Source of the DNA: CAIRDP01 sp037134895 | GTDB taxonomy: Bacteria > Bacteroidota > Bacteroidia > Bacteroidales > FEN-979 | Assembly (NCBI GenBank): GCA_037134895.1 | Contig: JBAXLI010000011.1 | Span: 1 to 64,000 of the forward strand | Length of the DNA: 64,000 bases | Direction: 5' to 3' | In this document: positions 44,714 to 54,636 of the stretch, piece by piece | How the letters are laid out: every line of letters starts with the position of its first letter | Position numbering within the stretch: the stretch's first letter is position 1 | Notes under the pieces: model-generated | The model's input: the letters and a program-made list of their open reading frames with translations, nothing else | Told to the model about the DNA's origin: nothing | Database searches by the model: none | Position numbers and translations under genes: made by a program

Positions 44714-45181
44714 TCACACAAGCAAAGCAATGGCATAGGCAGAAACTCCTTCCCCGCGGCCAATAAACCCAAGCTTTTCGCTGGTCTTGGCTTTAACATT
44801 GACCTGGCTTGCCTGAATTTCAAGGGATGATGCAAGGGATTGGATCATTGATGGAATGTACTCTGCAACCTTAGGCTTCTGAAGGACGATCGTACAGTCA
44901 ATATTCCCAATCGAGAAGCCTTTTTCAGAAACCAGGGCAATTGTCTTCCTCAGCAATATGCTGCTGTCGATGCCCCTGAATTCATCGGATGTGTCGGGAA
45001 ACTGCTGTCCGATGTCGGGCAATCCGGCGGCACCAAGGAGTGCATCAATAACTGCGTGGATTAAAACATCGGCATCGGAATGTCCAACTGCTCCGGAACT
45101 GTATTCGATTTTAACACCTCCAAGCAGGAAGGGCCTTCCGTTTTCAAGTCTGTGAGTGTCGAAGCCGAAACCGATTCTCAT
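44714..45181 (-). CDS. ispF: 2-C-methyl-D-erythritol 2,4-cyclodiphosphate synthase
   Basis: The 155-aa protein begins MRIGFGFDTHRLENGRPFLL with the metal ligands of the D-x-H motif (Asp8, His10), followed by GHSDADVLIHAVIDALLGA (ligand His42 region) and the C-terminal KAKTSEKLGFIGRGEGVSA. It forms the cyclic diphosphate intermediate of the MEP isoprenoid pathway and acts as a trimer with zinc. It lies next to porV in the same direction, with a heptad repeat array between them. Confidence 0.97.
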   Translation of the reverse strand: MRIGFGFDTHRLENGRPFLLGGVKIEYSSGAVGHSDADVLIHAVIDALLGAAGLPDIGQQFPDTSDEFRGIDSSILLRKTIALVSEKGFSIGNIDCTIVLQKPKVAEYIPSMIQSLASSLEIQASQVNVKAKTSEKLGFIGRGEGVSAYAIALLV

Positions 45182-45183
45182 TA

Positions 45184-45274
45184 TTTACGAATTACGAGGT
45201 ACGATTTACGATTTCATTTACGAAGAAAGATTGATCTGATTAATTCGTAAATCGTACTTCGTAAATTGTAAATT
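45184..45274. repeat. Heptad array of ATTTACG / CGTAAAT in opposite orientations
   Basis: Units of the type ATTTACGA (45184-45222) are followed after a 20-bp spacer by CGTAAAT-type units (45244-45274), making an inverted repeat directly between the porV stop and the ispF start. The same unit occurs at 43674-43727. Confidence 0.8.
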
Positions 45275-45276
45275 GC

Positions 45277-46482
45277 TTACTGTGATGTTTGCTTTCCTTT
45301 CTTTTCTGTGTCGAAGTTGAACAGCAGGGTAAACTGCAGGGTATTCTGAAGCGGGTTGTTCTGCTTGACAGGGATGAGATACGAGAAATCAAGTCCGAAG
45401 ATGTTATACCTCAAACCGGCTCCAAGTGTAAAGAACTGCCTGTTGCCTTTGTATTTCGACTCATAAAAATATCCTGTGCGGATTGAGAACAGCTTGTTGT
45501 ACCAGTATTCCGCAGCAAACGAAACGGTGATCTCCTGAAGCTCTTCCTTGAACCCGTATGGCGCATCATAAAACGACTGCATCATACCGCGAACGGCCGA
45601 TACGTTATTATCCATTCCCTTGATTATGACATATGCTTTCTGAGCACTGTCATACTGTGTTACAGGGGGAGTCGGAACAAGGAGCTTATTCAGGTCGATA
45701 GCAAATGAGATCCTGTTATAATCATCGATGTCGAGTGAAAAAGAAGGTCCGAGCCTGAGGTTGGTGGGGATGAAGTTGCTCTGCACCGAAGCGCTGCTGT
45801 ATGAGATCTTGGCCCCGATGTTTGAAATGTCGAAACCAAAAGCGATGATACCGCCACTTGTTCCTTTGATCTCCATGGGATGCTGGTAGTAGAACGCAAT
45901 GTCGGCTGCAACAGAATAACCTGGCCTGACGCTGGCATCATAGGCATTATATCCTGGAATGAGATTTGAATAAATGAACCTTGCTGCAACAGCTCCTGCG
46001 ATCTCCTTTGAGAACTTCCTTGAATATGTAGCATCCACGGCCAGTTCATTGGGTTTATAGTTCCCGAGGTCCTTACCGTTTTCATCGGTGTAATTAATCT
46101 CACCCATCGAAAAATACCTCAGCGACATTGCGATTGCCTGCTTGTCGCCGATCTTTCCATAGCCGTATAAAGATGCAAGACCGATATCGTTCACAAGTCC
46201 CCTGAGCCAGGGCACATAACCGATACCAATACCTACGGTTTTTTCACAGAAAGCATATTTTGCCGGGTTCCAGAACATCGAGTAGATATCGGGTGAAGTG
46301 GCGGCACCAACATTTCCCATACCGCCCGACCTTGCATCGGGGGCGATCATCAAAAAGGGAACTGCAGTGGAAATTACCCTGGATCCGTCGGTGGGCTCAG
46401 GAGGTAAAGTCTGGGCAAAAATATTCGATATTGCAAAGGTTAAAACCAACAATAAAACCAGTCTGTTCTTTATCTGTCGCAT
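45277..46482 (-). CDS. porV: Type IX secretion outer-membrane protein PorV (LptO)
   Basis: I took the ATG at 46482, giving 401 aa: the longer TTG-started frame would begin inside the promoter box. The signal peptide (MRQIKNRLVLLLVLTFAISNIFAQ, cut after FAQ or FA) is followed by the PorV hallmark FLMIAPDARSGGMGNVGAAT, then YSMFWNPAKYAF, and a FadL-like 14-strand barrel to the end. PorV carries substrates from the translocon to the PorU sortase. It lies downstream of the two porU genes and has its own promoter. Confidence 0.93.
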   Translation of the reverse strand: MRQIKNRLVLLLVLTFAISNIFAQTLPPEPTDGSRVISTAVPFLMIAPDARSGGMGNVGAATSPDIYSMFWNPAKYAFCEKTVGIGIGYVPWLRGLVNDIGLASLYGYGKIGDKQAIAMSLRYFSMGEINYTDENGKDLGNYKPNELAVDATYSRKFSKEIAGAVAARFIYSNLIPGYNAYDASVRPGYSVAADIAFYYQHPMEIKGTSGGIIAFGFDISNIGAKISYSSASVQSNFIPTNLRLGPSFSLDIDDYNRISFAIDLNKLLVPTPPVTQYDSAQKAYVIIKGMDNNVSAVRGMMQSFYDAPYGFKEELQEITVSFAAEYWYNKLFSIRTGYFYESKYKGNRQFFTLGAGLRYNIFGLDFSYLIPVKQNNPLQNTLQFTLLFNFDTEKKGKQTSQ

Positions 46483-46506
46483 TCCAAAATTATTAATTGT
46501 ATTTAC

Positions 46507-46526
46507 TAAAATGGGCTGCAAAATTA
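46507..46526 (-). promoter_or_regulatory. Promoter element of porV, identical to that of rpsF over 20 bp
   Basis: On the minus strand TAATTTTGCAGCCCATTTTA; the first eight bases are a perfect -7 box. No clear -33 TTTG was seen. Confidence 0.6.
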
Positions 46527-46585
46527 ACGAATTATTACATTCTATATTGCCTGTGATCCGAAAATTAGAAACAAATACCTGCCTG

Positions 46586-49500
46586 TCAGTTGATTATGGC
46601 AATTTTTCCTGAAGTGTTCATAAATGAACCGTTACTGCCTGCAAATTTGACAGTAAAGGGATAGATGCCGCTAAGCAGCTTATTTCCCCCTGCATCGGTG
46701 AGATCCCAGTCAATCTGCAGCGGGAGCAAGCCTGATTCACTATATGATCCGCTTAGTGTTTTCAGCTTAATCCCCGACAAATTATAGATGTCGATCGAAA
46801 CAGTATAGTCCCCCTCGGTTTTCACGGGAGTAAATGAAAAATGTGTTAACGTTTTGGCGGGATTCGGATAGCAAAACACATTCTGTATGGTCATCGAAGT
46901 TTCACTCAGAACCCAGAAATAAATATCCTGCTCTGCAGAATTATCATACTGGTCAAAGGCTTTCAGGGTGAATTTATGTTGTCCGGGCTGTATTCCGCTC
47001 AGCTGGTAGCTGAGGGAACCCCTGGTGTATGATCCCAGAACAGGTTCAAAATAGTCGTTCAGGCTGATCAAATGCGCCCAATCATCATCAAGCGCCCCCA
47101 CTATATCATGGCCTATGCCGAACCCGACATAGTTGATTCCTGAAGTATCGTAGAGGTCAGCGATAAGCAGTGGGTCGGGACCAGTGCGGCTGCCTGAAAT
47201 AAAATTCCTGTTGTCGAGAAAGAGTGAAATGTTCGGACCAACTGTCCCGGGAATTATAGTCTGATCCCTGCCTCCGAATATCACTTTGTCGGTATATCCT
47301 TTTGCATCGGCAACTCCGTTCTCGGCATAATAACTTATCTTTCCTTTTCCGAAACTCAGGCCTACGCTTTTAGGGACAAGGAACGAAAGATTAAATTCCC
47401 CGTTTACCACAGCCACTTTAATCTTGCTCATGAGGTGGTCCTGAAGAATGAATTTCTGCGGATAACTCCCGTTTTGCTGTCCGAAGGTATTCCCAAGAGT
47501 GCTGTAAATAGTGGGCTTGTCGAAAATTCTAGCGGTGAGTGTACCGTTAAATGCATTTAATGCAGCGCCCTGGAAATCCTGTATCCTGCCTTTGACATAA
47601 ACCTTTGATAAACCTAAGGCGGTATCGGCCTGGTTTTCGGGCAGTTCATTGATGCTTGTCGTAACAATATCATCCTCCGGGAAAGCCATCTGCTGTGCGG
47701 GATCTCCAAGCAGCACAAAGTTCCTGAGATATGAATTGTTCTGGTTATTGTTCTTCGAAATCTTGATCAGCTCTCCCATTTTAATATACCTGCCGTCTTT
47801 TCTGTCCATCATATGCCTGAAAAAGCTGGTGTCAAGAGACTGGTTGGTACCTGCAAAGGTGGTACGGGTGGTTGAGAACATAGCAATCCCGCCGCCTCCG
47901 GGCCTTACAATGATCTCCTCTCCTGCCGAAAAACGCTCAGGATTGTCAAACCTGCTGAATTCACAGGTAGCTGTGACGAAAACCGGCAATTTTTCAGAGT
48001 TGGTCCAGGAGTTTATATCGGCCATTGTAAGCACTTGCCGGTTGCTCCATCCTGTTTCCCCTCCATGGCCTATATAATTAATAAGGAGTGTTCCCTTCTC
48101 AACGGCGCTGTTCAAGGCCTTGTTTGCTTCGGGGAACCTGGCTCCTGCAGGGATCTTCACCATCGGATATGCATCAAAATAGATCTTGTTCACATTCAGA
48201 ACAGGGTATTTCGCTGCAACGATCTTATCCAGGTCTTCCGAATTGCCAACAAAATAATTTCTCTCACCCTCATCACAAACCAGGGCAATATTGTTTCGCC
48301 AGTCGGAACAGATAGTATCTGTATTTCCGCTGTAATGAATGATCTTGTCAACCACAGTCCTTGCCTGGTTAAGGGTATTTACAGGAAACCTGCCGACTCC
48401 TATTTCAATGCTCCCGGTTGCATCATTCCCTTCGAAATCTCCCATGATCCCGAAAAAATCATCGGTAACAAAAGAAACTGTCGTATTTAAGGATTCAAGT
48501 GATTCAAGGGTAGGCACAAGGTTGTTGTTCCCCCGCACCCTGTCCTTTGCATCATAAGATCCGTCACCAAAAAGCAGGACGTATTTCGGCATGGTCGATC
48601 CAGATGCCCTGTCGTAAAGCATTTTTATGAAATCCCTGATCCCTCCCGGGTCAGGCTGTCCGCATGAAAACTCATTGAAGATCTCAGGTACCGACACAAC
48701 CATGGCTTCGATCTGGTTGTGATTCAGATGAAAATCGGCAAGCCTCCGGGCTTCAGAAAGCAGGAAGGGAGGTGCAACAATGATCATTTCCTTTGGCTGA
48801 AGGGCGTGGAGATTCTGGTTAGAAACTTTTCCGGCGAAACTCACCGTATCAAAATGAGTGCCGTCGAACGCGAAGAATGTACAGAGAGAGTCGGTCCTTG
48901 CCCTGAACGTTAAATTACTTCCGGCCAGGACCGGGGTCAGCTGGGAAATGTTTGACATATTGGTGATGTTCCATACCGTGATCCCTGCCTTCGCCTTTTT
49001 CATGGTAAATTCGGTGACTTTGTTGGGGCCTTTGGAATTGATGTCCCTGAAAGTGAACTGTGGTCCGAGCCAGTAAAGGTTTCTCGACAACTGCATTTCG
49101 ATAAAATCAAGCCATCCGGTTGAAGCGTCGGAGCTGGCGATGTAATCAAGTGATATCCTGATTTTGGCGGAAGGGGCAAAAAGAGTCTTTACTTTTTCAA
49201 CACCCAGGGCGAAATCGCCAGGGTAATCAAGCGTGACGGGTTGAACCACGAGGCTGTCGATTTTCGCTCCATCCCGCAACAGGTTGAACTTGCTGGTTTT
49301 ATCGGAACGGGCGATCACGCTCACTTTCATCCTGATTGGAGAAATGCTGTCGATATAAGGAAATGAGAAATCAAAATCATAGTGGTTTGCCGATTTGGTG
49401 AATTTCTCGCCGAACCAGCGTTTTCCCGACTGGATCACACTTACCTGGTCAAGTTCATGAAACACCATATCGTCGAAACGGGATGTAAAATAAGTTGCAG

Positions 49501-49990
49501 TCGTGTCATTTCGCGGTATCATTTTTACCCTCAGCCCCGGTCCCTGGTCGAGGGTCATATAATAATACGTGACATCGGAATACAGGTTCTTGGAATGCGA
49601 GTAATAATGGGTTGTGGATGCGTATTTCCATGCATCCGGACCTTCACCGTAAAACTGTATAAAATCGAGGGTGTCGAACTTCCCGTCTCCACCGTCATGG
49701 ACCTGGATTGAAATTTCACGAAGGTCATCATGCCTTGCTGCCCCGTTTTGTTCGGGAACCATCCCGCTGCCGTTTCCGAAAATCCTGATGTTAGCAGTAT
49801 TGATCTGGGAGGGAGTGATCCCCATTTTCTCAAGGTCATGATATCCGATGCGGTGAAGTCCGCTGTTACGGACCTTGAATTTATACCATGTGCCGTTTGC
49901 AAGGACAGAGCTTTGGGAGAACTGCGATCCGCCGAAAACAATACATGGAAAAAACAAGAGCAGGAAAAAAAACCGGAAATGTATTTTCAT
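46586..49990 (-). CDS. porU: Type IX secretion sortase PorU (gingipain-like C25 family), copy 1
   Basis: The 1134-aa protein has a signal peptide (to FGG) and beta-rich N-terminal domains. The C25 catalytic region has IGHGGETGW with His642 and VTATCEFSRFD with Cys676; the His-to-Cys spacing of about 34 matches PorU of Porphyromonas. A type IX C-terminal domain ends the protein (YPNPAKTLTHFSF, then DAGGNKLLSGIYPFTVKF). PorU cuts the sorting domain off cargo proteins and attaches them to surface lipopolysaccharide. It lies 16 bp behind porU copy 2 and 100 bp before porV, which makes it the likelier canonical copy. Confidence 0.92.
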   Translation of the reverse strand: MKIHFRFFFLLLFFPCIVFGGSQFSQSSVLANGTWYKFKVRNSGLHRIGYHDLEKMGITPSQINTANIRIFGNGSGMVPEQNGAARHDDLREISIQVHDGGDGKFDTLDFIQFYGEGPDAWKYASTTHYYSHSKNLYSDVTYYYMTLDQGPGLRVKMIPRNDTTATYFTSRFDDMVFHELDQVSVIQSGKRWFGEKFTKSANHYDFDFSFPYIDSISPIRMKVSVIARSDKTSKFNLLRDGAKIDSLVVQPVTLDYPGDFALGVEKVKTLFAPSAKIRISLDYIASSDASTGWLDFIEMQLSRNLYWLGPQFTFRDINSKGPNKVTEFTMKKAKAGITVWNITNMSNISQLTPVLAGSNLTFRARTDSLCTFFAFDGTHFDTVSFAGKVSNQNLHALQPKEMIIVAPPFLLSEARRLADFHLNHNQIEAMVVSVPEIFNEFSCGQPDPGGIRDFIKMLYDRASGSTMPKYVLLFGDGSYDAKDRVRGNNNLVPTLESLESLNTTVSFVTDDFFGIMGDFEGNDATGSIEIGVGRFPVNTLNQARTVVDKIIHYSGNTDTICSDWRNNIALVCDEGERNYFVGNSEDLDKIVAAKYPVLNVNKIYFDAYPMVKIPAGARFPEANKALNSAVEKGTLLINYIGHGGETGWSNRQVLTMADINSWTNSEKLPVFVTATCEFSRFDNPERFSAGEEIIVRPGGGGIAMFSTTRTTFAGTNQSLDTSFFRHMMDRKDGRYIKMGELIKISKNNNQNNSYLRNFVLLGDPAQQMAFPEDDIVTTSINELPENQADTALGLSKVYVKGRIQDFQGAALNAFNGTLTARIFDKPTIYSTLGNTFGQQNGSYPQKFILQDHLMSKIKVAVVNGEFNLSFLVPKSVGLSFGKGKISYYAENGVADAKGYTDKVIFGGRDQTIIPGTVGPNISLFLDNRNFISGSRTGPDPLLIADLYDTSGINYVGFGIGHDIVGALDDDWAHLISLNDYFEPVLGSYTRGSLSYQLSGIQPGQHKFTLKAFDQYDNSAEQDIYFWVLSETSMTIQNVFCYPNPAKTLTHFSFTPVKTEGDYTVSIDIYNLSGIKLKTLSGSYSESGLLPLQIDWDLTDAGGNKLLSGIYPFTVKFAGSNGSFMNTSGKIAIIN

Positions 49991-50006
49991 GAATAAGCCC
50001 CTTAGT

Positions 50007-53000
50007 CTATCTGATAAAAACGAGTTTTGATGATTTCGCAGCAGTGGAACCGTCGGGCAAAACCACCGTTAAACGGTAAATATAGGTACCTGCCCCAAGC
50101 AGAACACCTGAGTCGGACCGTCCGTCCCAATGGAAAGGCTCAACCCTGTAACCTCCTGAATACATTGTTGTTCTGAAGGTTTTTTCGAGACTTCCGAAAA
50201 TCGAGTATATCCTGACTTCGATTTCCAGATTGCTGGTGGCCTGGTTGGTCTGGAATGAAAATGTGGTATTATCCCTGAAAGGATTTGGATAGTTCATGAC
50301 CTGTTCAAGGGCAAACTGTGCCGTGGATGCGACGATGAAATCTATACCGGCCTGGGTTGAATTATTATACACATCCCAGACTTTAAGATCAAGGTGATGG
50401 GTTCCGTCATTCAGCTTGAACATAGGGTACTGTATCACGCCTGTTGCGTAGGTGTCAAGATCGGTAACATAATAATCGTTGAGGATCATCGGATTTTTGG
50501 TATCGTCATCGAGCACGGCAGTGATGTCGTGCCCTATACCGTTACCCACTGTATTGATCCCCGATTCGTCGAACACATCGGCCAGGAGCACCGGATTCTG
50601 GTTTACCACTCCTCCGTTGAAAAAGTTCCGGTCATTCATATAGACTGCAAGTGTGGGACCGCTGGTATCGTTTATTGCGTTGTTATCGTAGCCTCCCACA
50701 GTGATTGCTTCCTCATAGCCGTTCGCATCGGTTGAAGGACTGCTGGCATAATAGCTGATCCTCCCGGTACCGTATTTATAATCTATATCCTTGGGGACGA
50801 TAAAGGTGAAAGAGAATTTCCCGTTTGTAACATTTGATTTACCGCTGTATACAACGTTTTTGCGCATATTGAACACGAAGGGAGGCGCTTCTTTGTCATT
50901 TGCCTTGGTAGTGACTTTGGTTAATTTATCATAGATAGTGGGCAACAGGGTTCCGTTGAAATCGGCAGCCAGGTTCATGCCATCACGCACTTCGCCCTCA
51001 ATCGTAACTTTGGTAAGAGCCTTCAGGGTATCGTTTTCTATTTGGGGGTCACCGGTCTTTACAGAGGTAGTGACGACATTCAGGTTCGGATATGCGATCA
51101 TGAGAGCAGGATCGCCAAGCAAAACGAACTTACGCGTATTGGGATCGCTGTCGGTCTTCGAAAGCCTGATCAAGTCGCCCATCCTGTGATATTCACCATT
51201 GACCTTTTCAAACAAATGAGTATAAAAACCAGAAGTAAGGTTCAGGTTTCCGCCGGCAAACGTAGCCCTTGTGGTCGTAAAAAGGGCAATACCACCACCT
51301 TTCGGATTCAGGAAAACATATTCTCCGGCAGATATCCTGGAGGGATCGTCCATCCTGCTGAATTCGCAGGTCGCTGTGACGAATACCGGCAGCTTGTTGT
51401 AGTTCGTCCAGCCTTGTATATCGGGGACTTCAAGCACACGTTCATGAGCCCATCCCAGTTCGCCCCCATGCCCTACGTAATTGATCACCAGCGTGCCTTT
51501 TGCGATACGCTTGTTAATGGCATCGTTTACCTCAGGGTACCTGGCGCCTCCAGGGGTGGAGATCTGTGTAAACGCGTCGAGATAAATTTTATCAATATTG
51601 TAGGTCTTGCTGATTTTGGCAGCCAGGGTCTCTGAATCCTGCATAAAGGTGTTTCCGCCGTAATTATCCTGGTCATCGGCCACAAAAGTTACCATGTTCC
51701 TCCAGTCGGACTTCACCGAGTCGGAATTACTTGAATAATGGATAATTTTATCTACCGCATTGGATGCATCCTGGGCTGTCCTCACAGGGAACCTGCCGAT
51801 GCCAACATACAGGGAATCGCGGCTGTTTCCGCCTTTGATCAGTCCGAAATAATCATCCGAAACATATGAATTTATCGGGTCAAGTGATTCCCCTGACTGG
51901 AAAGAAGGAACGAAATTGGTATTATCGGGCACCCTGTCCTTATAATCATATGATGCATCTCCCACAAGTAAGAGGTACTTCAGCTTGTGAGAAGATGAAG
52001 GCCTGTTGTAGAGCATCTTCATGAAATCCCTGATGGCAGTGATATCCTGAACTCCCGAGGAGAATTCGTTATAGACTTTTTCGGGGGTTGTCACAAAAAC
52101 GTTCAAACCCGAATAGGTTCTGTGAAACTGGGCCAGCCTCTCAGCCTGATCAGCGAAAGGCGGATAGGAGATCATGATATAATCCACATCGCCAAGGCTG
52201 TGCAGGTTCTGGTTTGACACAAGACCTTTGAATGTGGGAGACTGGTAAGCATTGCCGTCAAAAGCCACAAATTCCTTCAGGGTATCGGTATTCAGCCTGA
52301 CGGCAAATGTGTTTCCGTTTTTCTGAGTCTCAAGGTTCATGACGTTATATGGTACTGTGACATCCCAGATATTCAGGCTCTGACCCTGTCCTGTGAGCTG
52401 AAACTCGCTGATCCTGTCTTTTTTCCAGGAAGCCGCATTCCTGAAGTTCATCTGGTTTCCATTCATGATCAGCTGCCGGCTGGCGTTCAGTTCGAAATAA
52501 TTCAGCCAGCCTGTAGCCGCCGAAGCCATCGGATGGTATACCAGGTTAAGGTTAATGGTCTGGTTTGGCGCTGCGTATTCTTTGGTAACACTGCCGGCAT
52601 GGGCATAAGCATCTTCAAATGTGGTCGTGGTGTAATCAATCGAGACCGACATCAGGAACTTGCCATCCGCATTCACATTAAAGTATGAATTGACGCCAAT
52701 TGACCTTGAGGCTGCATTCAATGCGACCATCACAGGAACACTGGTGTTAAGATTCGGAAATGTAAACGAAAAATTCCTCGACAGCGTGAGGTCATAGATC
52801 TCTTTGTCATACCATATCCTGCCTGAGTTGATCAGGTTGATTCCATCACGGTCAAAGGCAGCATAGTCGTTAAAATTTGTGTATGTGGCTGCAGCCGTGG
52901 CAGCAGAGAACGGCCGGGTCTGTATACGCCTGCCTTCTCCCTGGTCGAAGCTGAGAAAATAACAGGCCTCATCGGAATAAATATTCCTGATATGATGGAA

Positions 53001-53411
53001 GAGGTTGTCGGTTTTGCTGAATTTCCAGCGATCAGGGCCTGTTGCGTAAAAAAGAATATAATCTCCTTCGCCGAAAACCCCGTTGTTCTGTGCAGAAACA
53101 TAAATAGCATTCTCGATGAGGTCATCGATACGGGCGCTGTCATTCGATTCGGGCAGCATCCCTCCTCCGTTACCGTATATGCGGATGTTCTTCGGGTTGA
53201 TGGAAGATACCGGAACTCCGGCATTTTTCAGATCAGTATAAGTTAAACGGTAAACCCCATCCGCAGTCACTGAAAATTTATACCAGTTACCTGTTGACAA
53301 TACCGAATTTGCGGCAAAGCTATCCTGGGAAAATACTTCCCGGGCCGGGACCGACAAAGCAAATACCAGGGTGAGAAAAAGCAGCCTGGGAACAGAAAAA
53401 TTTAATGTCAT
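50007..53411 (-). CDS. porU: Type IX secretion sortase-like C25 protein, copy 2
   Basis: From the ATG at 53411 the protein is 1134 aa, equal in length to copy 1; a TTG at 53456 would put 15 charged residues before the signal peptide. Layout as in copy 1: VGHGGELGW with His648, VTATCEFSRMD with Cys682 and a C-terminal type IX domain (YPNPFRDNTTFSF, then GAGTYIYRLTV). The catalytic dyad is intact in both. The copies are recognisably homologous but widely diverged, so the duplication is old. This copy may have different cargo, or may be the one that acts in gliding. Confidence 0.88.
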   Translation of the reverse strand: MTLNFSVPRLLFLTLVFALSVPAREVFSQDSFAANSVLSTGNWYKFSVTADGVYRLTYTDLKNAGVPVSSINPKNIRIYGNGGGMLPESNDSARIDDLIENAIYVSAQNNGVFGEGDYILFYATGPDRWKFSKTDNLFHHIRNIYSDEACYFLSFDQGEGRRIQTRPFSAATAAATYTNFNDYAAFDRDGINLINSGRIWYDKEIYDLTLSRNFSFTFPNLNTSVPVMVALNAASRSIGVNSYFNVNADGKFLMSVSIDYTTTTFEDAYAHAGSVTKEYAAPNQTINLNLVYHPMASAATGWLNYFELNASRQLIMNGNQMNFRNAASWKKDRISEFQLTGQGQSLNIWDVTVPYNVMNLETQKNGNTFAVRLNTDTLKEFVAFDGNAYQSPTFKGLVSNQNLHSLGDVDYIMISYPPFADQAERLAQFHRTYSGLNVFVTTPEKVYNEFSSGVQDITAIRDFMKMLYNRPSSSHKLKYLLLVGDASYDYKDRVPDNTNFVPSFQSGESLDPINSYVSDDYFGLIKGGNSRDSLYVGIGRFPVRTAQDASNAVDKIIHYSSNSDSVKSDWRNMVTFVADDQDNYGGNTFMQDSETLAAKISKTYNIDKIYLDAFTQISTPGGARYPEVNDAINKRIAKGTLVINYVGHGGELGWAHERVLEVPDIQGWTNYNKLPVFVTATCEFSRMDDPSRISAGEYVFLNPKGGGIALFTTTRATFAGGNLNLTSGFYTHLFEKVNGEYHRMGDLIRLSKTDSDPNTRKFVLLGDPALMIAYPNLNVVTTSVKTGDPQIENDTLKALTKVTIEGEVRDGMNLAADFNGTLLPTIYDKLTKVTTKANDKEAPPFVFNMRKNVVYSGKSNVTNGKFSFTFIVPKDIDYKYGTGRISYYASSPSTDANGYEEAITVGGYDNNAINDTSGPTLAVYMNDRNFFNGGVVNQNPVLLADVFDESGINTVGNGIGHDITAVLDDDTKNPMILNDYYVTDLDTYATGVIQYPMFKLNDGTHHLDLKVWDVYNNSTQAGIDFIVASTAQFALEQVMNYPNPFRDNTTFSFQTNQATSNLEIEVRIYSIFGSLEKTFRTTMYSGGYRVEPFHWDGRSDSGVLLGAGTYIYRLTVVLPDGSTAAKSSKLVFIR

Positions 53412-53567
53412 CTGGTGTTTTTTACTGCCTGTTATATGGTAAGACCGTAACTTCAATAAAAAGGTTTGCTTGGGTTAAAAATTTATCTCATACGAAATTA
53501 TCAGGTTTAACGTTTTAATCTATCTTATATTGTAACCAAGGCATCTCAATACTGTTGATTTTTTTAT

Positions 53568-53575
53568 TAAATTTG
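53568..53575 (+). promoter_or_regulatory. Candidate -7 box TAAATTTG for the PorP/SprF gene
   Basis: Exact TAnnTTTG, followed by GCGCC; the next ATG is at 53587, implying a very short leader. Confidence 0.55.
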
Positions 53576-53586
53576 CGCCTTTGAAG

Positions 53587-54603
53587 ATGTTACGCAGAAA
53601 ATCCTGGATTGTGAAGCGGAGAGCATTCGGCACCATTCTTTTTCTTTTTGTTTCCATGTGGACTGCCATTGCCCAGGACCCCGAGTTTTCACAGTTCTAT
53701 GCGAATCCCCTGTACCTGAACCCGGCCCTGACCGGTGCAACCATTTGTCCGAGAGTAATCGGAAACTACAGGATGCAATGGCCCGGACTCGGGAAGGCCT
53801 ATAACACTTACAGTTTTTCATATGACCAGTACCTCGGTATATTTCACGGGGGGCTTGGCCTGCTTGTTATGGCAGACCGGGCCGGCGGGGGTAACCTGAA
53901 CACGACCACGATCGGACTTTCATATGCCTACAAGTTCAATATCACCGAGAAGCTGGATGCAAGCCTGGCTGTCAGGGGATCCTTCTACCAGAGGAGGATT
54001 GTGTGGGATAATTTCATCTTTGAAGACCAGATAGACCCCAGGAGCGGGCAGGTGATTCGTCCGACAAATGAGAAAGCCCCTGATAATCCATCGGTTATGG
54101 CCGTGGACTTTTCAGCAGGGATGTTCCTTGATTATAATGGGCTTGTTTACGGCGGATTGGCGGTTGACCATCTCACCCAGCCCAAGAACGGATTTTACAA
54201 TGACAATACCTCCCAGCTGAACATGAAGATCACGGCTCATGCCGGTTCAATCATCAACCTTAAGGGAGGTTACGGGGGCGATGAAGAGAAGGAATTTTCT
54301 ATCTCCCCGAATGTCTTATACCAGCAGCAAGGAGGTTTTCACCAGCTGAACCTTGGAGCATACCTGACCATAGACCCCCTGGTATGCGGATTATGGTTCC
54401 GCCATAACTTCGAAAATGCCGATGCCGTGATAGCTCTGGTTGGAATCCATTACAGAGGCCTCAGGGTGGGCTACAGCTATGACCTGAACGTATCAAAGTT
54501 ATTTTCTGTATCGGGAGGGGCTCACGAGATTTCAGCCTCTTACCAGTTCCCATGTTATGAAAGAAAAAGAAAAGTCAGGGCAATAAAATGCCCGAGATTT
54601 TAG
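53587..54603 (+). CDS. PorP/SprF-family type IX secretion membrane protein
   Basis: I took the ATG at 53587; the TTG at 53581 would lie at the predicted transcript start. The signal peptide (residues 1 to about 29, cut after IAQ) is followed by the family opening DPEFSQFYANPLYLNPALTG, then PRVIGNYRMQWPG and YNTYSFSYDQYL, and an all-beta barrel. SprF/PorP proteins partner the type IX machinery and anchor large adhesins or PorE-like periplasmic proteins. It is divergent from porU copy 2 and upstream of gldJ. Confidence 0.9.
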   Translation: MLRRKSWIVKRRAFGTILFLFVSMWTAIAQDPEFSQFYANPLYLNPALTGATICPRVIGNYRMQWPGLGKAYNTYSFSYDQYLGIFHGGLGLLVMADRAGGGNLNTTTIGLSYAYKFNITEKLDASLAVRGSFYQRRIVWDNFIFEDQIDPRSGQVIRPTNEKAPDNPSVMAVDFSAGMFLDYNGLVYGGLAVDHLTQPKNGFYNDNTSQLNMKITAHAGSIINLKGGYGGDEEKEFSISPNVLYQQQGGFHQLNLGAYLTIDPLVCGLWFRHNFENADAVIALVGIHYRGLRVGYSYDLNVSKLFSVSGGAHEISASYQFPCYERKRKVRAIKCPRF

Positions 54604-54612
54604 TTATATCTC

Positions 54613-54620
54613 TATATTTG
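54613..54620 (+). promoter_or_regulatory. Candidate -7 box TATATTTG for gldJ
   Basis: Exact TAnnTTTG, 16 bp before the ATG of gldJ, so gldJ can be transcribed on its own. Confidence 0.5.
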
Positions 54621-54636
54621 TAAAAAATTTCGACGG

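Noticed and set aside
48035..48490. Plus-strand ORFs inside the porU genes
   Set aside because: They lie opposite conserved C25 coding sequence and show no independent features.
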